Source: Cytophagales bacterium
GTDB taxonomy: Bacteria > Bacteroidota > Bacteroidia > Cytophagales > Spirosomataceae
DNA: 46,263 nucleotides
NCBI GenBank assembly: GCA_024742395.1
Contig: JANSYO010000035.1
Span: 1 to 46,263, forward strand
Direction: 5' to 3'
Shown here: one piece after another, positions 8,453-16,668 of the stretch
Numbering within the stretch: position 1 is the stretch's first letter
How the letters are laid out: each line of letters opens with the position of its first letter
The notes under the pieces: model-generated
Databases searched by the model: none
What the model was told of the DNA's origin: nothing
Seen by the model: the letters and a program-made list of their open reading frames with translations, nothing else
Made by a program: the position numbers and the translations under genes

Positions 8453-8614
8453 CTACTTCAAATCAAACCCAGAAATCAGTTTTAGCAATTCAGGATTTTT
8501 AGCAGCCATTTTTGTGATCATGCTTTCTTTTTCAAAGCGGCTGCGGTTTTCGTTTCTTAACGGGATTATGGGTACAAAAACTCTTTCAGAATTGACTCTT
8601 TTAATAGCTAACAT
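8453..8614 (-). CDS. Small basic hypothetical protein, 53 aa
   Basis: A complete frame with ATG at 8614 and TAG at 8453 encodes MLAIKRVNSERVFVPIIPLR followed by a charged helix and KNPELLKLISGFDLK. The composition is protein-like (basic, amphipathic) and an in-frame TAA lies 12 nt before the ATG, which fixes the start. No clear ribosome-binding site or TAnnTTTG box was found. It sits alone between two terminating genes. It may be a real small protein or the remains of a longer one. I do not recognise it. Confidence 0.4.
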   Translation of the reverse strand: MLAIKRVNSERVFVPIIPLRNENRSRFEKESMITKMAAKNPELLKLISGFDLK

Positions 8615-8744
8615 AGGGGTACAGTTTTAATATGACTAATTGATTGTATCTAAGACATATCAAAGATGCATAAAATATTAGCAGATTATTGCCAATTATT
8701 ATAGCAATAGGATTATTGGCTTGGTTATAAGGCGTTTATCGGAT

Positions 8745-10106
8745 TTAATCTAATGCGTGAACTGCCTTTAAATGATCATAATGACTGTTATCTGCCGGAC
8801 TACGAAGTAATTGACTGGGAGGAAGTGGGCCCAAGGCAGTATACGATGTCCTCATTTCTTGTATTAATTCAATACCCAAATCATGTTTTTCTTTGAACAG
8901 ATTGTTTGTCTCTCCAGGATCAGATTTGAGATTAAACAGGAGCGTATCATGTTCAGCCACAGCCTTTTTCCATGGTGCACCTTCAAAACCCTCATAAGGG
9001 AGCTTAACTTTCCAATCTCCTTTTCTGAAACATTGAAGCTGGCTACCGTCAAAATACAAATAGCTGTCATCTTCTCTTTTGCCATTAGTTAGTAGTACAT
9101 CTGTTAGGTCTCTGCCATCTAATGGAACAGAATTGTCTTTTTCGAGACCGGCTAGCGTTAAGATAGTTGGGAACCAATCCATTTGGCTCGCTAAATTCTC
9201 ATAAACCGAACCTGCGTTGATCTGTCCCTTCCACATAGCTACAGTGGGAACACGCATTCCACCTTCAAAAGAAAATTGTTTGCCTTCTCTAAGATTTCCC
9301 GCAGAACCTCCGTGATCTTCCATCACGAGCCATGGGCCATTATCACTTGAGAATATGATTAAAGTGTTTTCTAATAAGCCTTCATTTTCTAACTTATCCA
9401 AAATCTGTCCAACAGACCAATCAATCTCCTGAATTACATCTCCATACAGGCCTCTTTTAGAAGTTCCTTCAAAATTCTCAGAAGCATAAATTGGAACATG
9501 AGGCATGTTATGAGCCAGGTAAAGAAAGAAGGGTTTATCTTTATGTAGATCAATAAAGTCAACCGCTTTCTCGGTATAGGTTTTGGTGGTATAGTGCTGG
9601 TCAACCTCAAACTCTACAACCTCATTTCCATCCATATAAACTACGCTCTCCATGTCATTACTATAAGGGATGCCGAAATAGCTATCAAAACCTCGCTGTA
9701 ATGGCAAATATTTGTATTGATGACCCAAGTGCCATTTTCCTACTATTCCAGTGCTGTAGTTGGCCTCTTTTAATTTTTCGGCTATTGTTATCTCATGTGT
9801 AGGAAGGCCTGAAAAACTTTCAGGAAAGAATACGCCGTTAATACCCATTCGTTGTGGTAATCTGCCGGTAAGCAAGCCAGCTCTCGACGGGCTGCAGACA
9901 TTGGCAGCAGAATAGAATTCTGTAAATTTTATCCCTTCATTCGCCATTCTATCAATGTTGGGTGTATGAATATCTTTGGCACCAAAACAGCTCAAATCAC
10001 CATAGCCAAGATCGTCAGCAAAAATATGAATGATATTGGGTGGTCTCTGTTTCTCAGAAGTACAGGAAAGAGCGGCTAGAAAAAGAAGAAAGTATAAGTT
10101 TTTCAT
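8745..10106 (-). CDS. Sulfatase (arylsulfatase-type, family S1), probable lipoprotein
   Basis: 453 aa. Type I sulfatases hydrolyse sulfate esters using a formylglycine made from Cys. The motif CSPSRAGLLTGR is intact (Cys at about residue 71), and the metal-binding IIHIFADDLGYGD near the N-terminus and SSDNGPW are present. The start is ATG 10106 (MKNLYFLLFLAALSC), giving a lipoprotein-like signal with Cys15; a longer frame from a TTG at 10130 is less likely. The substrate cannot be told from sequence; sulfated polysaccharides are common substrates in marine Bacteroidota. It lies behind a TonB receptor on the same strand, but a strong terminator separates them. The maturase is not in the window. 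Confidence 0.93.
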   Translation of the reverse strand: MKNLYFLLFLAALSCTSEKQRPPNIIHIFADDLGYGDLSCFGAKDIHTPNIDRMANEGIKFTEFYSAANVCSPSRAGLLTGRLPQRMGINGVFFPESFSGLPTHEITIAEKLKEANYSTGIVGKWHLGHQYKYLPLQRGFDSYFGIPYSNDMESVVYMDGNEVVEFEVDQHYTTKTYTEKAVDFIDLHKDKPFFLYLAHNMPHVPIYASENFEGTSKRGLYGDVIQEIDWSVGQILDKLENEGLLENTLIIFSSDNGPWLVMEDHGGSAGNLREGKQFSFEGGMRVPTVAMWKGQINAGSVYENLASQMDWFPTILTLAGLEKDNSVPLDGRDLTDVLLTNGKREDDSYLYFDGSQLQCFRKGDWKVKLPYEGFEGAPWKKAVAEHDTLLFNLKSDPGETNNLFKEKHDLGIELIQEMRTSYTALGPLPPSQLLRSPADNSHYDHLKAVHALD

Positions 10107-10147
10107 TGTGACAGGTTGAATTGCTTGCAATATAGTATTCTCCTAAA

Positions 10148-10183
10148 CAAAAAAAATCCCCGCTCAATGAAGAGCGGGGATTT
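10148..10183 (-). terminator. Strong rho-independent terminator of the TonB receptor gene
   Basis: A perfect 12-bp stem (AAATCCCCGCTC at 10154-10165 with GAGCGGGGATTT at 10172-10183, loop AATGAA). The A-run on the plus strand before 10156 gives a T-run on the minus strand, so it mainly ends leftward transcription. Confidence 0.9.
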
Positions 10184-10205
10184 CTTAGTTGATTGATTTC
10201 TATTT

Positions 10206-12962
10206 TTAGAAATTCAACTTTAATGATGCGTTCCAGGTTCTTCCAAAACCAAACCACACAGAGTTACGAACGTCAACACCATTCCAGGTTACTGAATCAG
10301 CATCTGGGTGAATGTTAGTCTGAGATTCAGAAATGTAAACTGTATCGAATACGTTGTTAGCGTTTAGTCTAAACGTAGACGTGTTTCCAAAAAGCTTGAA
10401 TCTTGCAGTTAAACCTGCATCAACAAGTCCGTAAGAAGGAAGCTTAATAGCTCCTGCATTGTCAGGTGTAGCAAAAACCTCGTCAGTTACAGCGTAGTCA
10501 GCATATAAATTACCAGCATATCTGTAGCCTAGGTCTAAACTGATAGCCTTACTGATGTTATAATCTGCATTTAAAGCAAATGTAGTTTGAGCTGAGTTAC
10601 CCACTTTAGCATCTTTAAGATAAAGAGTACCAGATCCAATTGGGTTGTTACTGTTGTCAAATAATTCTGCAGTAAAGTCTTTAGTGTATCTCCAGTCACC
10701 TAATGAAGCCATAAACTGTAGTTTTAGCTTATTGATTGGACGGTAGTTACCTTCAAGCTCAATACCTTTATGAGAAACATCTATATTCTTAAATTGAGCT
10801 GTTCCCTGGTCTCCCTGAGTATTGAACAAGGCACGAGAGATAAATCTATTTCCCCAGTTAGTAGCATATGCATTCAAGTTGAAGTTGAATTTGCCAGCTA
10901 TAAAACCGTATCCTAATTCAAATGAAGTAATCTTCTCGTTCTGTAAATCTGGGTTAACCACGTTGGCAAAATTCGGGAAAACTGCATCAAACTGTGGCTG
11001 TCTTGAGATAAAACCAGTATTGAAGAATACGTTTGATTTGTCGCTAATGTTAAAGTTAGCACCACCTTTGATGTATCCACCGGCTACGTTCTTTGTTTCA
11101 GAGATTGGCATCTCAGGCTGATCAAAGTAGTCTTCTCTTGTGAATGACTGATTAGATACACCACCCTGTACTACCGCTGTAATTTTAGAATCAACGTATT
11201 CAACTAAACCGTTAACACCTTGCCATCCTACAACACCGATGTTATAGTAGTCAATTTTTGGACCGTTAAGGCCTGTATTTTTGAACGGAGAAGCTTCAAC
11301 CAAAGTATTTATTACCTGACCGTTAGAGTTTCTGTTACCAGTAGAATAGTAACCATCAAGACCTAAAAGGTCGTTTAACACACGGTAGTGGAAACCTTTG
11401 TAATGTCTCAAGTCAAGACCAACAGATGTTCTGATTTTACCAAACTGACCTTCAAGGTTAGAAATGGCACCCACCCAGTTATGAGAGTTCATAGAAGCTC
11501 TACGAATCAAAACTGCACGGTTTACATTATTATCTCTGAATCCGTTAGATCCTAATTTCTGACCGGTAAAATTGCTCATTGGGCCATCATACGCAGAGGT
11601 AGTACCTTGGTTAACTTCAACTGCTTTATCGAAATTAATGAAGCCATCAGCATCACGAGTACCTCTTCCGTTCTCAGCGTATTGCGTAGTAAGATCAATA
11701 TTAAATGGATAATAGTCAATGTCAGCATTTCTGAAGTTATTACCACGAGGACCTGTTCCGCCTCCACGACCAGCAGAGCCATAAAGAGAAGTATTCAATT
11801 TAAACTTAGAGCTGATATCCCAGTCCCAGTTAAATGTAGCAAGAGGCTTATTGTAGAAGTTTCTTCTCATGTTGTATTCTTCACCATCCAAGAAACCTGC
11901 ATCTGTGTTCCATCTTCTGTCAATTCCGTCTTTCTCAGGCTCACCAAAATTCTGGTAATCTCTGATAGAAATCCATGATGATCTTTGGTGGTGCCATTGA
12001 CCTGCACCTATGAATGATAGGTTTAGAGAGTGCTTAGAACCTACAGGTTGGTATCCTACAGCACCGAAATATGTCCAGCCTTCACCTGCTGTTCCATAAG
12101 CGTAACCATCACCTTTCCAATAAGAAAGAAGTAATGAAGTAGCCCAGCCATTACTGTTTTTACCAGAGTTAAAGTTTGCTGAAGTTTTAGAGAAACCGTT
12201 GTTACCAACTGTTTGAGAAACAGAAGTACCTTTATTTAATTCGGCAGCTTTAGTAAAGATAGAAACAGTACCACCTACTGAAGGAACTGCTAATCTTGAA
12301 GCACCAAGACCTCTCTGAATTTGAATTCCACTAGCTACGTCAGTAAGACCTTGCCAGTTAGACCAGTATACCCAGCCGTTTTCCATATCATTTACTGGCT
12401 GACCATTAATAAGGAAAGAGGTGTTGCTTTGATCAAAACCACGAAGGCTGATTCGAGAATCACCGTATCCACCACCAGTTTTTGTAGCGTATACACCTGG
12501 GGTTCTGTTCATGATTTCAGGGAACTCTAAGTTACCTACTTTCAAAGCGATTTCAGCAGTAGAAATTGCCGAAACTGCGATTGGAGTTTCTCTGGTTTTA
12601 GCGAAATCGATCACACCTGAGGTTACCACAATTTCTGAAAGTACATTGGCATCTTCTTTCATTTTAATGTCAATGACAGTGTTAGATCCAATGGCGATTT
12701 CCTGACGTGTGTAACCAATGAATGAAACGACTAAGTCAGTGCTTCCGGCAGGTATGCCTTTTAGGGTATACTTCCCATCTAAGTCCGTTGTAGTACCTAT
12801 TGACGTACCTTTTACCGATACCGAAGCACCGATTAATGGCTCGTCAGTAGTACCGTCAAGTACGGTTCCGCTAACGGTGGTTTGAGCACTAGCCACAACA
12901 GCCATGCACATAAAAGCTATTGCTAGCATTCCTGCTCGCAAAAAAGTAAACTTTTGCAACAT
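10206..12962 (-). CDS. TonB-dependent outer-membrane receptor with CarboxypepD_reg-like domain
   Basis: 918 aa. An energy-dependent uptake channel of the outer membrane. Signal peptide MLQKFTFLRAGMLAIAFMCM ends at ASAQ. Next come a beta-sandwich (VSGTVLDGTTDEPLIGASVS, to about residue 105), a TonB-box-like EIVVTSG, a plug (LEFPEIMNRTPGVYATK, with SLRGFDQSNTSFLINGQPV), and a 22-strand-type barrel ending in aromatic ASLKLNF. It is shorter than usual SusC proteins and no SusD follows, so it is better called a general TonB receptor. Substrate unknown. It has its own good promoter and terminator, so it is monocistronic; the sulfatase downstream may or may not be related. Confidence 0.94.
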   Translation of the reverse strand: MLQKFTFLRAGMLAIAFMCMAVVASAQTTVSGTVLDGTTDEPLIGASVSVKGTSIGTTTDLDGKYTLKGIPAGSTDLVVSFIGYTRQEIAIGSNTVIDIKMKEDANVLSEIVVTSGVIDFAKTRETPIAVSAISTAEIALKVGNLEFPEIMNRTPGVYATKTGGGYGDSRISLRGFDQSNTSFLINGQPVNDMENGWVYWSNWQGLTDVASGIQIQRGLGASRLAVPSVGGTVSIFTKAAELNKGTSVSQTVGNNGFSKTSANFNSGKNSNGWATSLLLSYWKGDGYAYGTAGEGWTYFGAVGYQPVGSKHSLNLSFIGAGQWHHQRSSWISIRDYQNFGEPEKDGIDRRWNTDAGFLDGEEYNMRRNFYNKPLATFNWDWDISSKFKLNTSLYGSAGRGGGTGPRGNNFRNADIDYYPFNIDLTTQYAENGRGTRDADGFINFDKAVEVNQGTTSAYDGPMSNFTGQKLGSNGFRDNNVNRAVLIRRASMNSHNWVGAISNLEGQFGKIRTSVGLDLRHYKGFHYRVLNDLLGLDGYYSTGNRNSNGQVINTLVEASPFKNTGLNGPKIDYYNIGVVGWQGVNGLVEYVDSKITAVVQGGVSNQSFTREDYFDQPEMPISETKNVAGGYIKGGANFNISDKSNVFFNTGFISRQPQFDAVFPNFANVVNPDLQNEKITSFELGYGFIAGKFNFNLNAYATNWGNRFISRALFNTQGDQGTAQFKNIDVSHKGIELEGNYRPINKLKLQFMASLGDWRYTKDFTAELFDNSNNPIGSGTLYLKDAKVGNSAQTTFALNADYNISKAISLDLGYRYAGNLYADYAVTDEVFATPDNAGAIKLPSYGLVDAGLTARFKLFGNTSTFRLNANNVFDTVYISESQTNIHPDADSVTWNGVDVRNSVWFGFGRTWNASLKLNF

Positions 12963-13282
12963 AATTTTTGGGTTAATTTGTTTGAAAGTGTTAACATAAG
13001 ATAGTCCAGTTTGACTCCTGAAGTCTCCCTGATTTCACTCGAGTGCAAAGGTACTTTTTTTTGTGGTTCGTCAAAAAGTTAGCAAATAGCTAATAGTCTC
13101 GATCTTAGAATATTGCAGTGAAATGTTTGCAGGAGAACATTATGAAATTGTTAACCAGTAAAAATTATAAAAATTTTTCTGCTGTTCGGCACAATATTGA
13201 AAAAGTACAATTCTTCTTAAAGCTTTCCAGTTGAAATCTTTTAAGGTCTGGATATCGTAACTAAACAGAACAGTATTAAAAA
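12963..13282. other. Intergenic region between TonB receptor and DUF547 gene
   Basis: 320 bp. It contains the leftward promoter at 13046-13075. I found no clear TAnnTTTG box for the rightward gene. A 30-codon frame at 13142-13234 with an AGGAG before it is noted among the rejected items. Confidence 0.6.
13046..13075 (-). promoter_or_regulatory. Promoter of the TonB receptor gene
   Basis: Minus-strand TTTG (13075-13072), 18 nt, then TACCTTTG (13053-13046): a full match to Bacteroidota -33 and -7 boxes. The predicted start is near 13042, leaving an 80-nt leader. Confidence 0.8.
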
Positions 13283-13297
13283 TTGAAAGAAGTGTAT

Positions 13298-14065
13298 ATG
13301 AAATATTGTAGCGTTTTTGCCCTCTTGTTTATGTTTCTGAGTAGTTGTTTTGCAGTAGAGTCGCCCGAGTCTGCTGCCAAACCTATCAGTCATGAGATAT
13401 GGGATGGCCTTTTGAAAAAGCATGTTAGTTCTGCTGGCTTTGTTGATTACGGCGGTTTTAAGGATGATCAGGCTAAGTTATCCGCCTACTTAAAGCTTGT
13501 GTCAGAAAATGCTCCGGCAAAGGATTGGTCCACTAATGAGAAACTGGCTTATTGGATCAATGCATACAATGCCTTTACTGTTCAGCTCATTTTGGACAAT
13601 GCCAAGTCAAACATTAAGAGCATCAAAGATATTGGAAGCTCCATTAAAATTCCTTTTGTTAATACTCCATGGGATGTAAAGTTTATCAAAATTGGGGGAG
13701 AGGAAATGGATTTGAATAACATTGAGCACGGAATAATCAGAAAGCAATTTAATGAACCACGCATTCATTTCGCGTTGGTATGTGCTGCCAAATCTTGTCC
13801 ACCTTTAAGGAATGAGGCTTTTGTTGCCTCCAGGCTTTCTGCCCAGCTTGACGATCAAGGAAAGAAGTTCATAAATGATAGTTACAAAAATGAAGTTTCG
13901 GCAAATTCCATGAATATATCCAAGTTGTTTAATTGGTATGGCGGAGATTTCAAAAAGAGCGACACTATACTAAATTGGATAAATAGATATGCAAATACGA
14001 AAGCGAAACCATCGGCTAAAGTTTCATATAAAGATTATAACTGGTCTTTAAACGGTAAGCTTTGA
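13298..14065 (+). CDS. DUF547-domain lipoprotein
   Basis: 255 aa from ATG 13298 (MKYCSVFALLFMFLSSC), whose lipobox LSSC predicts an acylated Cys17; a TTG five codons earlier is less likely. The rest is a DUF547 domain: WDGLLKKHVSSAGFVDY, the helix KLAYWINAYNAFTVQLIL, and FALVCAAKSCPPLRNEAF. The end (ILNWINRYANTKAK, then KDYNWSLNGK) fits the family. DUF547 has no firm biochemical role; a conserved Cys in KSCPPL suggests a cysteine-dependent activity by analogy only. It is followed at once by a terminator and a photolyase gene, an order that may recur in related genomes. Confidence 0.9.
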   Translation: MKYCSVFALLFMFLSSCFAVESPESAAKPISHEIWDGLLKKHVSSAGFVDYGGFKDDQAKLSAYLKLVSENAPAKDWSTNEKLAYWINAYNAFTVQLILDNAKSNIKSIKDIGSSIKIPFVNTPWDVKFIKIGGEEMDLNNIEHGIIRKQFNEPRIHFALVCAAKSCPPLRNEAFVASRLSAQLDDQGKKFINDSYKNEVSANSMNISKLFNWYGGDFKKSDTILNWINRYANTKAKPSAKVSYKDYNWSLNGKL

Positions 14066-14086
14066 TAATATTGTTTTTTTCAAAGG

Positions 14087-14123
14087 AAAGGGATGTTAGC
14101 TTTGTGGCAACATCCCTTTTTTT
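14087..14123 (+). terminator. Terminator of the DUF547 gene, overlapping the photolyase promoter
   Basis: AAAGGGATGTT (14087-14097) pairs perfectly with AACATCCCTTT (14109-14119); loop AGCTTTGTGGC. The T-run (14117-14123) touches the photolyase ATG at 14124. The 5' arm and loop contain the predicted -7 box. Confidence 0.85.
14097..14104 (+). promoter_or_regulatory. Predicted -7 box of the photolyase gene inside the terminator loop
   Basis: TAGCTTTG matches TAnnTTTG. Transcription would start near 14108, after the first hairpin arm, so the new mRNA cannot form the terminator. Leader about 16 nt. The -33 box is unclear. Confidence 0.5.
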
Positions 14124-15527
14124 ATGCGTGATATATTGTTTTGGTTCAGAGATGACCTTCGGTTAGATGATAATGAAGCACTTCTAAGAGCAAGCGATCT
14201 GGGAAGGGTACTTCCTGTGTATATTATTGATCCTGCCTTTTTTAAGAAAACGAAACTGGGTTTCCGAAAAACAGGGGCCTTTCGAGCCAAATTTCTTTTG
14301 GAGAGTTTAAAAGATCTGAAAGTGGGGCTGCAGGCTAAGGGTTCAGATTTAATAGTCAGAATTGGTAAACCAGAAGAGGTGCTTGCTGAAATTGCTCAGC
14401 AAAGAGACGCTCTTTATGTACTTGCTTCTAAAGCCGTTACCCAGGAAGAAACCAGTCAGGAGCATAAACTGTCCTTAGAATTAAAAAGGCTGAATATTGA
14501 TCTTGAACTTGTATGGCAGGCTACATTGTATCATGTGAGAGACTTGCCTTTTCAAATCAAGTTTTTACCTGATGTATTTACTGACTTCAGGAAAATAATG
14601 GATAAGCAGGCTACAGTTAGAGACGCTAATCCGGCACCTGATTTTATGCACCCCTTAACGGATATTGAAACCGGCGAAATTCCCAGTCTTGAGGAACTGG
14701 GTTTTGGTAAAGAGGAAATTCCGGGAGAAAACTTTTTTAAAGGTGGAGAAACGGCTGCTCTGGCTCGCTTAAATGAGTTTATATGGGAAACAGAGAATAT
14801 TAAGAATTATAAAAACACACGAAACGGCCTGTTAGGGAATAATTTCTCTTCAAAACTGTCACCATGGATAAGTTTAGGCTGTATATCGCCCCGAAGAATT
14901 TATTCAGAGGTGAAGAAATTTGAGGAGCAGGTGGTAAAAAATGAATCTACATATTGGGTTATTTTTGAGCTGATATGGAGAGATTATTTCCATCTGGTAG
15001 CTCTGAAATATGGAGTCAGATTGTTTAAGCGTTGCGGTATACAACATGATTTGGTGAAAAACTGGAGAATGGATAAAACTCAATTTCAACAATGGATGGA
15101 TGGTGAGACCGGTATTCCTTTTGTAGATGCCAATATGCGAGAACTTAAAGAGACAGGTTATATGTCTAACCGCGGGCGACAGATAGTAACGAGTTTCTTT
15201 ACCAAAGATCTTAAGTTAGAATGGTGGTGGGGGGCTATGTATTTTGAAAGTGTTTTGATAGATTATGATGTGTGCAGTAATTGGGGTAACTGGAATTATT
15301 TGGCCGGTATAGGCAATGATCCACGACCAAACCGATATTTCAATATTACAAAGCAGGGAGAAAAGTATGATCCTGAGGCTGAATATATAAAAAATTGGCT
15401 CCCTGAGTTAAAGAACTTGCCTGCTGAAATCCTTCATAATTTTGATAAATACCATGCAGAGCAAATAAACCAATATGGTGTGGAACTAGGGATAGATTAT
15501 CCTGCTCCAATCATTCAAATGCCTTAG
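14124..15527 (+). CDS. Cryptochrome/photolyase, DASH type
   Basis: 467 aa, the usual length. A flavoprotein that uses blue light, in DASH members mainly repairing pyrimidine dimers in single-stranded DNA. The N-terminal alpha/beta photolyase domain begins LFWFRDDLRLDDNEALLRAS and carries the antenna region. The C-terminal FAD-binding part shows WIFELIWRDYFHL-like FELIWRDYF, TGIPFVDANMREL, GYMSNRGRQ and SNWGNWNYLAGIGNDPR, all characteristic of the DASH clade, where ordinary CPD enzymes differ. Final residues (ELKNLPAEILHNFDKY) fit too. The start ATG 14124 follows directly on the upstream terminator T-run. No partner gene follows. Confidence 0.93.
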   Translation: MRDILFWFRDDLRLDDNEALLRASDLGRVLPVYIIDPAFFKKTKLGFRKTGAFRAKFLLESLKDLKVGLQAKGSDLIVRIGKPEEVLAEIAQQRDALYVLASKAVTQEETSQEHKLSLELKRLNIDLELVWQATLYHVRDLPFQIKFLPDVFTDFRKIMDKQATVRDANPAPDFMHPLTDIETGEIPSLEELGFGKEEIPGENFFKGGETAALARLNEFIWETENIKNYKNTRNGLLGNNFSSKLSPWISLGCISPRRIYSEVKKFEEQVVKNESTYWVIFELIWRDYFHLVALKYGVRLFKRCGIQHDLVKNWRMDKTQFQQWMDGETGIPFVDANMRELKETGYMSNRGRQIVTSFFTKDLKLEWWWGAMYFESVLIDYDVCSNWGNWNYLAGIGNDPRPNRYFNITKQGEKYDPEAEYIKNWLPELKNLPAEILHNFDKYHAEQINQYGVELGIDYPAPIIQMP

Positions 15528-15569
15528 ACTACCATTTCTGCGATTTTTAAACCGTACATCAGACTATCA

Positions 15570-15600
15570 TTTGAACTGTCTGGCGGAATTGATACATTTG
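15570..15600 (+). promoter_or_regulatory. Promoter of the lemA-TPM operon
   Basis: TTTG (15570-15573), exactly 19 nt, then TACATTTG (15593-15600): a full consensus match. Predicted leader about 30 nt before the ATG at 15634. Confidence 0.85.
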
Positions 15601-15633
15601 GATACTAAAAATTAACACTAAACTCCTTTAAAA

Positions 15634-16224
15634 ATGAAAAGACTCGGAACTCTCGGTATTGTTGGCTTACTTCTTCTTTTTGGTATGTATGGCTGCAATT
15701 CTTATAACGGCTTAGTAGAAAAAGATAACAACGTAGAGAAACTTTGGGCTAACGTTCAAACTCAATACCAAAGAAGAGCTGACTTAATAGAGAACCTGGT
15801 GAAAACAGTACAGGGTGCAGCAGATTTTGAAAGAGGAACATTGACAGATGTAATAGAAGCCAGATCTAAAGCTACTTCAATTCAATTAACGGCAGATGAG
15901 TTGACTCCTGAAAATATGCAAAAATTTCAGGCCGCTCAAGATCAGTTAAGTGGAGCTTTAAGCAGATTGCTGGTTGCTGTAGAAAGATATCCTGACTTAA
16001 AAGCCAATCAAAATTTCCTGGAACTTCAGGCACAGTTAGAAGGAACTGAAAATAGAATAGCAGTGGCAAGAAACGACTTCAATACAGGAGTAGGAGACTA
16101 TAACCTGGCGGTAAGAACTTTCCCAAGAAATATTATGGCTAATATTTTCGGATTTGACAAGAAAGCCTTCTTTGAAGCCTCAGCTGAAGCACAAAATGCT
16201 CCGGATGTGAAGTTTGATTTCTAA
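15634..16224 (+). CDS. lemA: LemA family protein
   Basis: 196 aa. LemA proteins are membrane-anchored helical bundles of uncertain role, often next to TPM-domain genes. The N-terminus (MKRLGTLGIVGLLLLFGMYGC) is a hydrophobic anchor or lipoprotein signal with Cys21. It is followed by the family signature NVEKLWANVQTQYQRRADL and the stretch RTFPRNIMANIFGFDKKAFF near the end. The first gene of a three-gene operon (gaps 12 and 3 nt). Confidence 0.95.
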   Translation: MKRLGTLGIVGLLLLFGMYGCNSYNGLVEKDNNVEKLWANVQTQYQRRADLIENLVKTVQGAADFERGTLTDVIEARSKATSIQLTADELTPENMQKFQAAQDQLSGALSRLLVAVERYPDLKANQNFLELQAQLEGTENRIAVARNDFNTGVGDYNLAVRTFPRNIMANIFGFDKKAFFEASAEAQNAPDVKFDF

Positions 16225-16236
16225 ACAAACTTGCAT

Positions 16237-16665
16237 ATGTTTTTCTCAGAAGCAGAAAAAGAACAAATAGTTGGTGCTATTAAACGTGCCGAATTAAATA
16301 CCTCTGGTGAAATAAAAGTGCATGTTGAGGAGCATTGTCCTTTAGATAACCCATTGGATAGGGCCGCAGAGGTATTTGATTTGCTTTCGCTTGATAATAC
16401 CGCTCAGCGTAACGGGGTTCTCTTTTATTTGTCTATTCGAGACAGGCAGTTTGCCATTCTTGGTGATAAGGGGATACACGCAAAAGTAGGGCAGGAGTTG
16501 TGGGAAGAGGAGAAAAAACTTCTTATTGGTTATTTGTCTGCCGGTGAAACGGTCAATGGCCTTTGCCTGGCTATAGAAAAGGCGGGTAAAGCCTTGCAAA
16601 CTAACTTTCCGTATCAATCTGATGATGTAAATGAGATTTCAGATGAGATTTCTTTTGGTAAATAA
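16237..16665 (+). CDS. TPM-domain protein, short, without signal peptide
   Basis: 142 aa from ATG 16237 (MFFSEAEKEQIVGAIKRAE); a TTG two codons upstream is in frame but less likely. It is a TPM fold domain: ELNTSGEIKVHVEEHC, then RNGVLFYLSIRDRQFAILGDKGIHAKVG, the usual core. TPM domains include acid phosphatase-like proteins and photosystem repair proteins; the bacterial role with LemA is not settled. The lack of a signal peptide places this copy inside the cell, unlike the next gene. Confidence 0.88.
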   Translation: MFFSEAEKEQIVGAIKRAELNTSGEIKVHVEEHCPLDNPLDRAAEVFDLLSLDNTAQRNGVLFYLSIRDRQFAILGDKGIHAKVGQELWEEEKKLLIGYLSAGETVNGLCLAIEKAGKALQTNFPYQSDDVNEISDEISFGK

Positions 16666-16668
16666 TTA

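Larger units (their letters stand above)
8393..8744. other. Intergenic region between barrel gene and sulfatase
   Basis: 352 bp. It holds the terminator at 8418-8445, a possible 53-aa gene on the minus strand (8453-8614), and an imperfect inverted repeat GCCAAT...ATTGGC around 8690-8721 with no T-run. The rest shows nothing I can name. Confidence 0.6.

Noticed and set aside
11607-11978. 123-aa plus-strand frame inside the TonB receptor gene
   Set aside because: Antisense shadow of the receptor; no start signal.
8745-12962. Polysaccharide utilisation locus
   Set aside because: No SusD, no glycoside hydrolase, and a strong terminator between sulfatase and receptor.
13142-13234. 30-codon plus-strand frame (MKLLTSKNYKNFSAVRHNIE...) with AGGAG nearby
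   Set aside because: Too short, no promoter match, composition not convincing; the AGGAG is not enough in a genome that seldom uses such sites.
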